64,000 bases of DNA from Pseudomonas fluorescens. GTDB taxonomy: Bacteria > Pseudomonadota > Gammaproteobacteria > Pseudomonadales > Pseudomonadaceae. The notes beneath the pieces are model-generated. The model was given only the letters and a program-made list of their open reading frames with translations. It was not told where the DNA came from and made no database searches. Of the stretch, positions 54,676-63,804 are shown one piece after another. Position 1 is the first letter of the stretch; every line of letters starts with the position of its first letter. A program made the translations under genes and the position numbers. Location of the stretch: NCBI RefSeq assembly GCF_000967965.1, contig NZ_LACC01000011.1, forward strand, positions 1 to 64,000, written 5' to 3'.

Positions 54676-55539
54676 TTAGGATGTGAGCAAAGGCGGGCGG
54701 CGCAGCAAGCCGTGCACCGGCCCGAACACCACGGACAGCAGATACCCACCGCCGGCCACCAGCACGATTGCCGGGCCACTGGGCAGCGAGTAATAGAACG
54801 AGATGAGTAAACCGAGCCACACCGAGAGGCTGCCGAGCAGGGCGGCGACGACGATCAGCACCGGCAGGCGGCGACTCCAGAAACGCGCCGCGGCGGCAGG
54901 CAACATCATCAGGCCGACCACCATCAACGCGCCGATCGCCTGGAAACCGATGACCAGATTCAACACCACCAGCGTCAGGAACACGCCGTGGGCCAGTGGG
55001 CCGAGTCGGCTGACGGTTTGCAGAAAAAGCGGGTCGAGGGTGTCGAGCAGCAGTGGCTTGTAGATCAGCACCATGGCAATCAGGCTCAGGCCCGAGACCC
55101 AAAGCATGCCGGTCAAGGTCGGTCCGTCGACCGCCAGCGCCGAGCCAAACAGCAGGTGCAACAGGTCCAGGCGTTTGCCGGCGATGCCGAGAATCAGCAC
55201 GCCACCGGCCAGGGAAATCGGGTAGATCGCCGCGAGGCTGGCGTCCTCTCGCAGACCGGTGCGTCGCGTAACCCAGGCTGCAAGGCCGGCCATGCTCAGG
55301 CCGGCACCGAGGCCACCGATGGTCAGCGCAGGGAGGCTCAACCCGGCAAACCAGAAACCCAGGGCCGCACCAGGAAGGATGCCGTGCGCGACCGCATCGC
55401 CGATCAGGCTCATGCGTCTGAGGATCAGAAACACCCCAAGGGGCGCCGTACTGCACGCCAGGAGCAAACCTCCGAGCAGCGCCCGACGCATGAAGACGAA
55501 CTCGAGGAACGGTTGCCAAAGATGCGCGGCAGCGATCAT
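54676..55539 (-). CDS. Zinc (manganese) ABC transporter permease
   Basis: 287 aa, ABC-3 family, about eight transmembrane segments with the conserved RRMSLIGDAVAHGILPGAALG and GFQAIGALMVVGLMMLPAAAARF. Inner-membrane channel of the importer with the adjacent ATPase (1-nt overlap) and binding protein (14 bp). Confidence 0.92.
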   Translation of the reverse strand: MIAAAHLWQPFLEFVFMRRALLGGLLLACSTAPLGVFLILRRMSLIGDAVAHGILPGAALGFWFAGLSLPALTIGGLGAGLSMAGLAAWVTRRTGLREDASLAAIYPISLAGGVLILGIAGKRLDLLHLLFGSALAVDGPTLTGMLWVSGLSLIAMVLIYKPLLLDTLDPLFLQTVSRLGPLAHGVFLTLVVLNLVIGFQAIGALMVVGLMMLPAAAARFWSRRLPVLIVVAALLGSLSVWLGLLISFYYSLPSGPAIVLVAGGGYLLSVVFGPVHGLLRRPPLLTS

Positions 55540-56207
55540 TAGGCCACCTGCGCTTGTGGTGGTTGGCCGATCAGTTCGGCGCTAGGGCCGAATGCGCAAC
55601 CACTGCTTTTGATCAGCAACGTGTGTGGGATGTGCTCGCGGACAGCGGCGAGGTCATGGCACACGACCACCTGTGTCCGGCCTTCGAGGTGCCAATCGTG
55701 TATGTGCTTCCAGAGCAATGCCTGGCCGAGTTCATCGAGGGCCGCGTGGGGTTCGTCGAGCAACAGCAAGGGGGCATCGGTCAGGCTCAATCGGGCGAGC
55801 AGGGCGCGTTGCAATTCGCCGCCGGAGAGGGCCATCAAGGGTCGATCTTCCAGGCCGTTCAGGCACCAGTTTTCGAGGACGGTGTTCAGTCGTTGGCTAC
55901 GGATCTGCGGTGACTGTTTGTTGCCCCAGAAGCCGGCGGCCACCAATGCCTGAAGGCTGATCGGAAATTGCCTGTCCAGGTGTTGTTGCTGGGGCAGGAA
56001 CGACACACCGCCCTTGAGAGGAACACCCAGTCGCACCTTTCCGGCCAACGGTTTTTGCAAGCCGGCGATGACCTTCAACAAGCTGCTTTTCCCGGAACCG
56101 TTCGCACCGATGATGGCGGTCAGGCTGCCCTTCGACAGTTCGAAGTCCAGCGCGGGCGTGAGTGGCTGCCCCGGTGCGCCCCAGCGCAAAGCGTGGCAAG
56201 CAATCAT
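55539..56207 (-). CDS. Zinc (manganese) ABC transporter ATP-binding protein
   Basis: 222 aa with Walker A GANGSGKSSLL, Q-loop LPQQQHLD, signature LSGGELQRALLARL, Walker B LLLLDEPHAALDE and H-loop VVCHDL. Powers the importer. Overlaps folE2 by 4 nt and the permease by 1 nt, so five genes from folE2 to the gamma-CA form one coupled operon. Confidence 0.93.
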   Translation of the reverse strand: MIACHALRWGAPGQPLTPALDFELSKGSLTAIIGANGSGKSSLLKVIAGLQKPLAGKVRLGVPLKGGVSFLPQQQHLDRQFPISLQALVAAGFWGNKQSPQIRSQRLNTVLENWCLNGLEDRPLMALSGGELQRALLARLSLTDAPLLLLDEPHAALDELGQALLWKHIHDWHLEGRTQVVVCHDLAAVREHIPHTLLIKSSGCAFGPSAELIGQPPQAQVA

Positions 56208-57112
56208 GCGGCCTCCCAGTTGAAACGGCTTTCGGCTACGGCGTCGTGGGCGTGCAGGCTTTCGGCGTGAGTGACTCGAATGTGGAAGGCGTTGATGCCT
56301 GTGGAGCGCTTGAGGGCCAAATTCAAACGGCGTGCGGCGTCTTCGCAGAACATCAGGTTCTGACCATTGGCCAGGGCGAAGGCCTGTTCGTCGGCGCGTT
56401 TTACCGCTGTTTGTACGGCGGTGCCGAGTGCGGCTTCGGCGTCGTTTATGACGGCGATCAGAGGTAACTCGTCCAAAAAATCAGCCAGCCGTACACGCAA
56501 CTTTGCACTGCTGCGTTGGCTGTGAGGTGTAGCGACTATGCCGTTCGTGGAGCCGAGCCAGGCTAAAACGTCGGCGTGTTGCAGGGGCTTGTTGGCGAAG
56601 TCATCGACGAACTGCTGCTGAATCAACTGTCGAGAAAGGGCCGCGGAACACGGGCAAGTTGAGGAATAAGGCACGTCTATTTTTAGTTCCACGTGGAACA
56701 TTGCGTTTTTCAAACGCGCTTCGATGCGGACTGGATAGCTTTTCCAGCCGGCCAGTGGACTGATCAGCGCCGGCCTTTTCAGCAACAAATCGGCATGAAT
56801 GGTTAGGTGTGCGCTGCTGGATAGCCCTTCATGACTCTCAAGAAAGCGCTGCAAAACCCGCCGCAATAAAACCGGTGAAAGGCTTTCCTGCTCCAGCAAT
56901 TCAAGCGCCAGATAGAGCCGTGACATGTGAATGCCGCGCGCGTTGCCATCGTCGAGGCTCACGCCGGCATCGGCCTTTGCATTCAGTCGTTGGCCATCAA
57001 ACAAAACGGGAAGAGCAATGCCGCACATGCCCACCCACTCCAGTGGCAGGGCTTGGCGTGAGGCCTGCGCGGCGATATCCGGCAGAGTCAGCGCATTCAT
57101 GAGCAGGTCCAT
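56204..57112 (-). CDS. folE2: GTP cyclohydrolase FolE2 (type IB)
   Basis: First step of folate synthesis; the FolE2 class can work without zinc, replacing zinc-dependent FolE under zinc starvation. 302 aa from 57112, or 298 from the ATG at 57100 (MNALTLPDIAAQ), which fits the family start better; neither has a strong ribosome site. Catalytic Cys in SSTCPCSAALSRQLI. First gene of the zinc operon. Contains a parS site (56685-56700), which encodes part of AMFHVELKI. Confidence 0.93.
   Translation of the reverse strand: MDLLMNALTLPDIAAQASRQALPLEWVGMCGIALPVLFDGQRLNAKADAGVSLDDGNARGIHMSRLYLALELLEQESLSPVLLRRVLQRFLESHEGLSSSAHLTIHADLLLKRPALISPLAGWKSYPVRIEARLKNAMFHVELKIDVPYSSTCPCSAALSRQLIQQQFVDDFANKPLQHADVLAWLGSTNGIVATPHSQRSSAKLRVRLADFLDELPLIAVINDAEAALGTAVQTAVKRADEQAFALANGQNLMFCEDAARRLNLALKRSTGINAFHIRVTHAESLHAHDAVAESRFNWEAA
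56685..56700. promoter_or_regulatory. parS: parS site inside folE2
   Basis: AGTTCCACGTGGAACA with a perfect 14-bp core. About 50 kb from oriC, the most distant of the four copies here. Confidence 0.9.
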
Positions 57113-57131
57113 CGTGGGAGTTAATTTGTCA

Positions 57132-57146
57132 TGTTATAGTATAACA
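57132..57146. promoter_or_regulatory. Zur box of the divergent folE2 / amidase promoters
   Basis: TGTTATAGTATAACA: perfect palindrome of seven-base arms around one base, matching the gammaproteobacterial Zur consensus. It sits between folE2 (start 57112) and the amidase gene (start 57187). A TATACT on the minus strand (57138-57143) is inside it, so bound Zur would cover the folE2 -10. Confidence 0.85.
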
Positions 57147-57186
57147 ACAAACTCGACGATGCCTTTTTCATGAACAGGCCTTCATC

Positions 57187-58389
57187 ATGCACAGACGCCA
57201 ATTGCTCAACCTGATTCTGGCCAGTGCGGCCTTCGCTTTACCCTTCGGCGCGGCGGCTACGCAAATTCGTAATGCACGGCTCTGGCGCTCGGACGGGAAG
57301 CTCAGGCTGGTGTTCGATCTGAGCAGACCCGTGCAGTACAAGACCTTCTCATTGAGTGCCCCGGAGCGGCTGATCATCGACCTCAGTGGCGCCGGCCTCG
57401 GCGGCGATTTCAGTCAGCTGGCCCTGGGCGATGGCGTGATCCGTTCGATTCGATCCGGGCATTTCGGCAGGGGCGATACGCGGATCGTCCTCGACCTCCG
57501 TGAGCCGGTACTGCTCAACAGCTTCCTGTTGCCGCCCCAGGATGGGCAGGGACACCGGCTGGTGCTAGATCTGAAAACCAGCGCGCCGTTGCCATCGCCG
57601 TCTCCTGTAGCGCCAGCAGTGGCCACGGCCAAGGCCCATCCCATGCGCGACATCATCGTGGTGGTCGATCCCGGCCATGGTGGCAAGGATCCGGGGGCGA
57701 TCGGGGCCAAGGGCGAGCGTGAGAAAGACGTGGTGCTGTCCATCGCTCAGTTGCTGGCCAAACGTCTGAAACGCGAAAAAGGCTTCGACGTGAAACTGGT
57801 GCGCAATGACGATTTCTTCGTGCCGTTGCGCAAGCGCGTGGACATCGCCCGCAAGCACAATGCCGACATGTTCATCTCGGTGCATGCCGATGCGGCACCG
57901 CGTCTCACGGCATCAGGCGCGTCGGTGTACTGCCTGTCCGAAGGAGGGGCGACCTCCGCCACGGCGCGCTTCATGGCGCAACGAGAGAACGGCGCGGACC
58001 TGCTGGGCGCGACGAGCCTGCTCAATCTCAAGGACAAGGATCCGATGCTCGCCGGTGTCATTCTCGATATGTCGATGAACGCCACCCTCGCCGCCAGCCT
58101 GGCGCTGGGCAATACCGTGCTCGGTAGCCTGGCGGGCATCACCACCTTGCATCAGAAGCGTGTAGAGCAGGCCGGATTCGCGGTGTTGAAGTCGCCGGAT
58201 GTGCCGTCGATCCTGGTGGAAACCGGCTTCATCTCCAATGCCCGCGACAGTCAGCGGCTGGTGACCGCACGCCATCAGCAGGCGGTGGCTGACGGCTTGT
58301 TCGAAGGGTTACAGCGCTACTTTCAGAAAAATCCGCCAATCAACAGCTACCTCGCCTGGCAGCAGGAGCAGAAAAACAAGCCGGCCTAA
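57187..58389 (+). CDS. N-acetylmuramoyl-L-alanine amidase (AmiC/AmiA type)
   Basis: Zinc amidase that cuts peptide stems from peptidoglycan during cell separation. 400 aa: signal peptide with twin Arg (MHRRQLLNLILASAAF), AMIN domain (about 28-130), linker, amidase_3 domain with ligands in VDPGHGGKDPGA, the Glu of GEREKDVVL, the His of ISVHADAA and the catalytic Glu of LVETGFISN. A second amidase under zinc control matches PA5538. Overlaps the convergent small gene by 4 nt. Confidence 0.92.
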   Translation: MHRRQLLNLILASAAFALPFGAAATQIRNARLWRSDGKLRLVFDLSRPVQYKTFSLSAPERLIIDLSGAGLGGDFSQLALGDGVIRSIRSGHFGRGDTRIVLDLREPVLLNSFLLPPQDGQGHRLVLDLKTSAPLPSPSPVAPAVATAKAHPMRDIIVVVDPGHGGKDPGAIGAKGEREKDVVLSIAQLLAKRLKREKGFDVKLVRNDDFFVPLRKRVDIARKHNADMFISVHADAAPRLTASGASVYCLSEGGATSATARFMAQRENGADLLGATSLLNLKDKDPMLAGVILDMSMNATLAASLALGNTVLGSLAGITTLHQKRVEQAGFAVLKSPDVPSILVETGFISNARDSQRLVTARHQQAVADGLFEGLQRYFQKNPPINSYLAWQQEQKNKPA

Positions 58390-58763
58390 CAGCCAGCGAT
58401 CCGGCTGCAGGTGAACCTGGCGCTGCTTCCGCCGGAGCTGGAAAACCGGTTGATCGTGGTCCAGCCGACGCGCCGGTTGTAGCCGACCCAGGCCTCGCCA
58501 TCGGAAGCGATACCGGTGAAAAACGTTAGCTGGCCGTAGCGACTGTTGGTCTGCGCCCAATAGCGTTTTCCGGCCGTTTCGAAACCCCGCAGATAGAGGG
58601 TGCTACCGGCGGTGTTGACGCTGTAGGCGTTGCCATCTGCATCCACGCAGGCCAGCAGATTGGCGCTGCGGGTGCATTTGGCCAGGCTCGGGATCTGGGC
58701 CGTCGCGTCGGCCGCCATCAGCAGGGAAAGCATGATCAATGCAGGTTTAAGGGCGTTGCGCAT
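58386..58763 (-). CDS. Small exported protein with four cysteines, unrecognised
   Basis: 125 aa from 58763: signal peptide (MRNALKPALIMLSLLMAADA), then a Ser/Thr/Tyr/Trp-rich mature part with Cys30, Cys39, Cys119 and Cys125, probably two disulfides. An ATG at 58796 has a better AAGGA site and would add 11 residues. Lies between the amidase (convergent) and the first COG0523 GTPase (divergent), sharing the Zur-like box at 58842. Function unknown; location suggests a periplasmic role in zinc starvation. Confidence 0.7.
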   Translation of the reverse strand: MRNALKPALIMLSLLMAADATAQIPSLAKCTRSANLLACVDADGNAYSVNTAGSTLYLRGFETAGKRYWAQTNSRYGQLTFFTGIASDGEAWVGYNRRVGWTTINRFSSSGGSSARFTCSRIAGC

Positions 58764-58841
58764 GGGCTTTCTCACGAGGGGAGCGGTGTTCAGCATCCTG
58801 TCCTTTTCCCTGCCGGGCAAGAGGGGATGGTTTATTTGTGT

Positions 58842-58856
58842 TGTTACAGTATAGCA
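58842..58856. promoter_or_regulatory. Zur-box-like site before the first COG0523 gene
   Basis: TGTTACAGTATAGCA: same arms as the 57132 box with two changed bases. 50 bp before the COG0523 start (58906) and about 80 bp from the small exported gene on the other strand. Confidence 0.65.
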
Positions 58857-58905
58857 TTGTGTAGGCCCGACACAGCGACCGGGCATCCCTGTGAGGAATA
58901 TGCAG

Positions 58906-60111
58906 ATGTCCAATCGACTCCCCGTGACCGTTCTCTCCGGCTTTCTAGGCGCCGGAAAAAGTACACTTCTTAATTACATACTACGTAATCGCGATGGATT
59001 GCGGGTTGCAGTCATCGTCAACGATATGAGCGAAATCAACGTCGATGGCACCGAAGTCCAGCGCGATGTCAGCCTTAATCGCGCTGAAGAACGGTTGGTG
59101 GAGATGAGTAACGGGTGTATTTGCTGTACGTTACGTGAAGACTTGCTGGAGGAGGTGAGTCAACTCGCCAGGGACGGTCGCTTCGACTATCTGCTGATCG
59201 AGTCCACCGGTATTTCCGAACCGCTGCCGGTGGCGGAAACCTTCACTTTCCGCGATGAAGACGGCCAGAGCCTCAACGACATCGCCCGTCTCGACACCAT
59301 GGTCACGGTGGTCGATGGCATGAACTTCCTGCTCGATTACCAGGCTGCCGAAAGCCTGGCTTCCCGAGGAGAAACCCTTGGGGAGGAAGACGAACGTTCG
59401 ATTACCGATCTGTTGATCGAGCAGGTCGAGTTCGCCGATGTGATTTTGCTCAGCAAGATCGACTTGATCAGCAAACACCAGCGCGAAGAATTGATCGCCA
59501 TTCTTGAGCGGCTCAACGCCCGGGCGGAAATCATTCCGATGGCGATGGGAGAAATCCCCTTGAACAAGATTCTCAACACCGGTCGTTTTGACTTCGAAAA
59601 GGCTGCCCAGGCGCCGGGATGGTTGCAGGAGTTGCGCGGCGAACACGTGCCGGAAACCGAAGAATACGGAATCGCTTCCAGTGCTTACCGGGCTCGCCGG
59701 CCGTTCCATCCACAGCGTTTCTTCAACTTCATCGACGGTCCTTGGGACAACGGCAAGCTGCTGCGCTCCAAGGGCTTCTTCTGGCTGGCGAGCAAGCACA
59801 TGGACGCCGGCAGCTGGTCTCAGGCCGGTGGATTGATGCGCTATGGCTTTGCCGGGCGCTGGTGGCGTTTCGTACCGAAAAACCAATGGCCCCAGGACGA
59901 AGAAAGTACCACCGGGATCATGAAAAACTGGACTGCTGACAGCGGGGACTGTCGCCAGGAACTGGTGTTCATCGGCCAGAACATCGACTTCACGCAACTC
60001 ACGGCCGAGCTGGACGCATGCCTGCTGACCGATGAGGAAATGGCGCTGGGGGTAGAGGGCTGGCGTTTGCTGCCTGATCCATTCGGCCCTTGGTATGAAG
60101 AGGCTGCCTGA
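58906..60111 (+). CDS. zigA: COG0523 GTPase / putative zinc chaperone (ZigA-like)
   Basis: 401 aa: Walker [10 protein letters not shown] at about 12-20, the metal-binding motif NGCICC (CxCC), [19 protein letters not shown] and SKIDL, then a C-terminal domain with HPQRF and many Trp. COG0523 proteins use GTP to place metal into client enzymes; in P. aeruginosa the Zur-controlled PA5535 is comparable. I choose the ATG at 58906, 8 nt after GAGGA; an ATG at 58900 and GTG at 58891 are too close to that site. Confidence 0.88.
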   Translation: MSNRLPVTVLSGFLGAGKSTLLNYILRNRDGLRVAVIVNDMSEINVDGTEVQRDVSLNRAEERLVEMSNGCICCTLREDLLEEVSQLARDGRFDYLLIESTGISEPLPVAETFTFRDEDGQSLNDIARLDTMVTVVDGMNFLLDYQAAESLASRGETLGEEDERSITDLLIEQVEFADVILLSKIDLISKHQREELIAILERLNARAEIIPMAMGEIPLNKILNTGRFDFEKAAQAPGWLQELRGEHVPETEEYGIASSAYRARRPFHPQRFFNFIDGPWDNGKLLRSKGFFWLASKHMDAGSWSQAGGLMRYGFAGRWWRFVPKNQWPQDEESTTGIMKNWTADSGDCRQELVFIGQNIDFTQLTAELDACLLTDEEMALGVEGWRLLPDPFGPWYEEAA

Positions 60112-60126
60112 TCCACTATTGGCGCT

Positions 60127-60483
60127 TCAAGGCTTGAGCCAGGTGCCCTGGCTCTGGGCCTCGCAGTACGGCTGCAAATACGCCGCGTCGGTGGCAACGC
60201 CGTAATAGTGAATATCCTGTCGGTAGGGCATATTGGCAACTTGGGCGTTGCTGCAGATACCAAATGCGCCGCCGGGACATTGATCGACATACTGCACATC
60301 GACTTTCTGCCCCGCCAGTTTCGGTTGGCAGAAACCATCGGCGAAGAGTTTTGGCGGGATGTTGCGGTTCTGCTGGCAAACCTGGACATCAAGTCGCTCG
60401 CCCTGGCTGTGAACCACACAAGCCTGGGCCAGCGCCTCGCCTGAAACGAGTGCCAGGAGCAACGACAAGCCGATCAACCGCAT
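60127..60483 (-). CDS. Small exported six-cysteine protein, unrecognised
   Basis: 118 aa: signal peptide cleaved near ALAQ/AC, mature part with Cys22, Cys36, Cys52, Cys69, Cys77 and Cys107, an even number consistent with three disulfides. GGAGG before the ATG. Lies on the opposite strand between two COG0523 genes; starts are 27 bp from the second one. No family recognised. Confidence 0.75.
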   Translation of the reverse strand: MRLIGLSLLLALVSGEALAQACVVHSQGERLDVQVCQQNRNIPPKLFADGFCQPKLAGQKVDVQYVDQCPGGAFGICSNAQVANMPYRQDIHYYGVATDAAYLQPYCEAQSQGTWLKP

Positions 60484-60510
60484 CCACCACCTCCTCAGAA
60501 ATCATCAACC

Positions 60511-61482
60511 ATGCTGCAGAATATCCCCACTCATGTCATTGCCGGCCCCTTGGGCGCCGGCAAGACCAGCCTGATCAAGCACCTGCTGGCCCAGCGCCCG
60601 GCTGGCGAGCGGTGGGCGGTGTTGATCAACGAGTTTGGCCAGATCGGTCTCGACGCTGCACTACTGACCCGGGACGCCGATGGTATCGCACTGGGGGAAG
60701 TGGCCGGGGGCTGCTTGTGTTGCGTCAACGGTGCGCCGTTTCAGATTGGTCTTGGGCGCTTATTGCGCAAGGCGCAACCGGATCGATTGTTCATCGAGCC
60801 CTCCGGGTTGGGGCATCCGGCGCAGTTGCTCAGACAATTGAGCGAAGCACCGTGGCAAGGTGTGTTGGCTGTCCAGCCTTGTGTGCTGGTGTTGGATGCC
60901 CAGTCGCTCGCCGCTGGCAAACCGCTGCCGGATGTTCAACAGCAAGCGCTGGGCCATGCGGGACTGCTGCTGTTGAACAAGTCTGAAGGTCTCGACGAAG
61001 ACAGTCGCCAGCGGATCGCCGGGCAATTGCCGCCGCTCCCCCTGTGCTGGACGCAACAGGCGGCTTTACCCTTGAGCGAGCTGCCGGGGCTGAATGCCAA
61101 AGCGCGGGCAGGTGTGGATAACTTCATCTTGCCCAAGGGATTGGCGCAGCTGCCGGCGGTCTGGAGCGATCCCGCATTGCCCATTTGCTTGAGTCAGGAA
61201 CAGGACGGAGGCTGGAGCATCGGATGGCGTTGGCACCCAAGCCAGGTGTTTGATGCCACTCTGGTTGGCCGGTGGCTTGAATGCCTTGCCTGGAGGCGGG
61301 CAAAGCTGGTTATCCACAGTACCCACGGCTGGATCTCGGCGAACGCGGTGGATAACTCGGCGCTGGACTGGCAGCCCAGTGAATGGCGGCAGGATTCGCG
61401 TATCGAGCTGATTTTCAGTGAGGCGCAGAATGCAGAACGGCTGCAGCGTGAGCTGGCAGCGTGCCGATCCGGATCGGGTTAA
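60511..61482 (+). CDS. COG0523 GTPase, second copy
   Basis: 323 aa: Walker A GPLGAGKTS, metal motif GGCLCC, EPSGLGHPAQLL, and a G4-position motif NKSE in place of NKxD, then a short C-terminal domain with GWRWHPSQVFDA. Comparable to PA5532. Differs from the first copy in its shorter C-terminus, so clients are probably different. Exact DnaA boxes at 61113-61121 and 61310-61318 lie inside. Confidence 0.88.
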   Translation: MLQNIPTHVIAGPLGAGKTSLIKHLLAQRPAGERWAVLINEFGQIGLDAALLTRDADGIALGEVAGGCLCCVNGAPFQIGLGRLLRKAQPDRLFIEPSGLGHPAQLLRQLSEAPWQGVLAVQPCVLVLDAQSLAAGKPLPDVQQQALGHAGLLLLNKSEGLDEDSRQRIAGQLPPLPLCWTQQAALPLSELPGLNAKARAGVDNFILPKGLAQLPAVWSDPALPICLSQEQDGGWSIGWRWHPSQVFDATLVGRWLECLAWRRAKLVIHSTHGWISANAVDNSALDWQPSEWRQDSRIELIFSEAQNAERLQRELAACRSGSG

Positions 61483-61486
61483 CGGC

Positions 61487-61900
61487 TCAAGGCCGCCACT
61501 TGGTATGGTCCTGACGCCACTGGCTCAGCTCGATCACTTCCGCACGAGGCTTCGCCACGTCGACCACCGGTTCGGTTTCGTCGAACGGGACCGGGTAGGG
61601 CGCCAGCTCAATCTGTGCGCTGTGAGCGCCGAACTGGGTGATGGTGCCGTTGTGGCGGGTTTCGCCGGTCACGGTGAATTCGAAGTTATACACACGGGCC
61701 AGGCGTCGCCGACCACTGGCATCCTTGATGAACGCGATTCTTTTCAAGGCCACGTTGCCGTCGAGCAATTCGATCCCGAGCTTGCCGCAATGCTGTTTTA
61801 CCCGCTCCAGCGCGCGCTCGCGCAAGCCGTGGTTGTGCCATAGCCATGCGCCGGCAGTGGCGAACAGCATCAGCACGAATATATTTCCAAGGGTCAGCAT
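61487..61900 (-). CDS. DUF3301 protein
   Basis: 137 aa: one N-terminal transmembrane helix (LGNIFVLMLFATAGAWLWHNHG) and a soluble domain with ALERVKQHCGKLGIELLDGNVAL and RVYNFEFTVTG, the DUF3301 pattern. TTG at 61903 is an alternative start with better spacing to GGAG. Convergent with the COG0523 gene, 4 bp apart. Function unknown. Confidence 0.82.
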   Translation of the reverse strand: MLTLGNIFVLMLFATAGAWLWHNHGLRERALERVKQHCGKLGIELLDGNVALKRIAFIKDASGRRRLARVYNFEFTVTGETRHNGTITQFGAHSAQIELAPYPVPFDETEPVVDVAKPRAEVIELSQWRQDHTKWRP

Positions 61901-62019
61901 CAACAGGGTGCTCCAACAAGATAGTGTCAGCTTAACTGCGTCGCTGGTCTGTCGTACAGGCTGTGTTTAGTCGCATACTGCGCGGCTAGAATTTCAATCG
62001 TTTTACGGAAATCCACCGC

Positions 62020-62892
62020 ATGAAACGTACACCGCATTTGCTCGCTATCCAGTCCCACGTGGTATTCGGTCACGCCGGCAACAGTGCCGCGGTTTTCCCG
62101 ATGCAACGGGTCGGGGTGAATGTCTGGCCGCTCAACACTGTGCAGTTCTCCAATCACACCCAGTACGGCCAGTGGGCCGGTGAAGTGCTGGCGCCGCACC
62201 AGATCCCCGACCTGGTCGAAGGCATTGCGGCGATTGGCGAACTGGGCAACTGCGATGCGGTGCTCTCCGGTTACCTCGGCAGTGCGGCCCAGGGCCGGGC
62301 GATCCTGACGGGTGTGGCGCGGATCAAGTCGATGAATCCCAAGGCGCTGTACCTGTGTGACCCGGTCATGGGGCATCCGGAGAAGGGCTGCAGTGTTCCG
62401 GCGGAAGTCAGTGATTTTCTGTTGGAAGAGGCCGCCGCCGTGGCGGACTTCATGTGCCCGAACCAGCTGGAGCTGGACAGCTTCTCCGGGCGCAAGCCGC
62501 AATCGCTGTTCGATTGCCTGGCAATGGCGCGTGCATTGCTGGTGCGTGGCCCGAAAGCAGTACTGGTCAAGCACCTGGACTACCCAGGCAAGTCGGCAGA
62601 GGTCTTCGAGATGCTGCTGGTGACGGCCGAAGGCAGCTGGCATTTGCAGCGCCCGTTGCTGGCGTTCCCGCGTCAGCCGGTAGGCGTGGGCGATCTGACG
62701 TCCGGCCTGTTCCTGGCCCGTGTGCTGTTGGGCGACAGCCTGGTGGCCGCGTTCGAGTTCACGGCGTCGGCGGTGCATGAGGTGCTGCTGGAAACCCAGG
62801 CCTGTGCCAGCTACGAGTTGGAACTGGTACGGGCTCAGGACCGGATTGCTCATCCGCGGGTGCGGTTCGAAGCGACCTCGATCAGTCTCTGA
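62020..62892 (+). CDS. pdxY: Pyridoxal kinase
   Basis: Phosphorylates pyridoxal in vitamin B6 salvage. 290 aa with N-terminal [21 protein letters not shown], the [11 protein letters not shown] segment and C-terminal [15 protein letters not shown] anion-hole motif. PdxY type, not PdxK. Ends 15 bp before a REP pair. Confidence 0.93.
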   Translation: MKRTPHLLAIQSHVVFGHAGNSAAVFPMQRVGVNVWPLNTVQFSNHTQYGQWAGEVLAPHQIPDLVEGIAAIGELGNCDAVLSGYLGSAAQGRAILTGVARIKSMNPKALYLCDPVMGHPEKGCSVPAEVSDFLLEEAAAVADFMCPNQLELDSFSGRKPQSLFDCLAMARALLVRGPKAVLVKHLDYPGKSAEVFEMLLVTAEGSWHLQRPLLAFPRQPVGVGDLTSGLFLARVLLGDSLVAAFEFTASAVHEVLLETQACASYELELVRAQDRIAHPRVRFEATSISL

Positions 62893-62907
62893 TTGAGCGT
62901 TGAACCC

Positions 62908-62986
62908 ATTCGCGAGCAAGCCCGCTCCCACACTGGATCTATGCAACACCAAAGATCAAATGTGGGAGCGGGCTTGCTCCGGGCGG
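62908..62986. repeat. REP element pair (inverted, second half degenerate)
   Basis: TTCGCGAGCAAGCCCGCTCC and an inverted copy (GGGAGCGGGCTTGCTCC) with a diverged outer end, between the convergent pdxY and thioesterase genes. Confidence 0.8.
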
Positions 62987-63035
62987 TGATCCGACGAAGG
63001 CTATCTAGAGAACACCATCAACCTGCCTGAACGAC

Positions 63036-63518
63036 TCAGACGTCGCCCTTGATCTCCTGATAGCGCTTTTCCGACTCCTGACGAATCTGCCGGCGCTGCT
63101 GGGCCTGCATGTAACGACGCTTGTCTTCGCTATTCTGCGGTTGCAGCGGTGGTACGGAGGCAGGTTTGCGCTGGTCATCCACCGCGACCATGGTGAAGAA
63201 ACAACTGTTGGTGTGACGCACCGAGCGTTCGCGGATGTTCTCGGTCACTACTTTGATGCCCACCTCCATGGAGGTATTGCCGGTGTAGTTGACCGAGGCG
63301 AGAAAGGTCACCAGTTCGCCGACATGGATCGGCTCACGGAAAATGACCTGGTCCACCGACAGGGTCACCACATAGCGGCCGGCATAACGGCTGGCGCAGG
63401 CGTAGGCCACTTCGTCGAGGTATTTGAGCAGGGTGCCACCGTGGACATTGCCAGAGAAGTTGGCCATGTCGGGGGTCATCAATACCGTCATCGACAGCTG
63501 GGCGTTTCCGGGTTCCAT
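63036..63518 (-). CDS. Acyl-CoA thioesterase (hot-dog fold, YciA-like)
   Basis: 160 aa from the ATG at 63518 (MEPGNAQLSMTVLMTPD), with the hot-dog motif FSGNVHGGTLLKYLDEVAYACASRY and TGNTSMEVGIKVVTENI. Hydrolyses acyl-CoAs; chain-length preference not predictable. The C-terminal 30 residues are highly charged (QQRRQIRQESEKRYQEI). The frame extends 13 codons upstream to 63557 with weaker support. Confidence 0.87.
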   Translation of the reverse strand: MEPGNAQLSMTVLMTPDMANFSGNVHGGTLLKYLDEVAYACASRYAGRYVVTLSVDQVIFREPIHVGELVTFLASVNYTGNTSMEVGIKVVTENIRERSVRHTNSCFFTMVAVDDQRKPASVPPLQPQNSEDKRRYMQAQQRRQIRQESEKRYQEIKGDV

Positions 63519-63804
63519 AGCATTCTCACGGGTCAAGGCCAGGTTTGAGGGATGCACCTCTGCGGGTGCCTCGGCGGTTTTTTCAAACCAACAGTTATCG
63601 GGACGCCGGGTATAGGGTCGCCGTCACGCCGGATCGATCTGTTTCCATATATTGCACCGCCTTTCTGCCAGAAGTCGCGGTGTTACCCTGCAAAAAGCCC
63701 TGCCTCAAGGGCATTTCCTACGTGCAATTCCGATTTTTGTTCTGCTCGATCTGACTTTTCCTGCGTTCGGGGATCGAGCAATGCCACAAAGGGAGTCTCA
63801 CGCC

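Noticed and set aside
54662..55519. Long upstream extension of the metal-binding-protein frame
   Set aside because: It runs through the permease gene in another frame; the signal peptide and start at 54661 define the real gene.
55554..55913. 119-codon plus-strand frame in the ABC ATPase gene
   Set aside because: Complement of well-supported Walker B and signature coding; no independent support.
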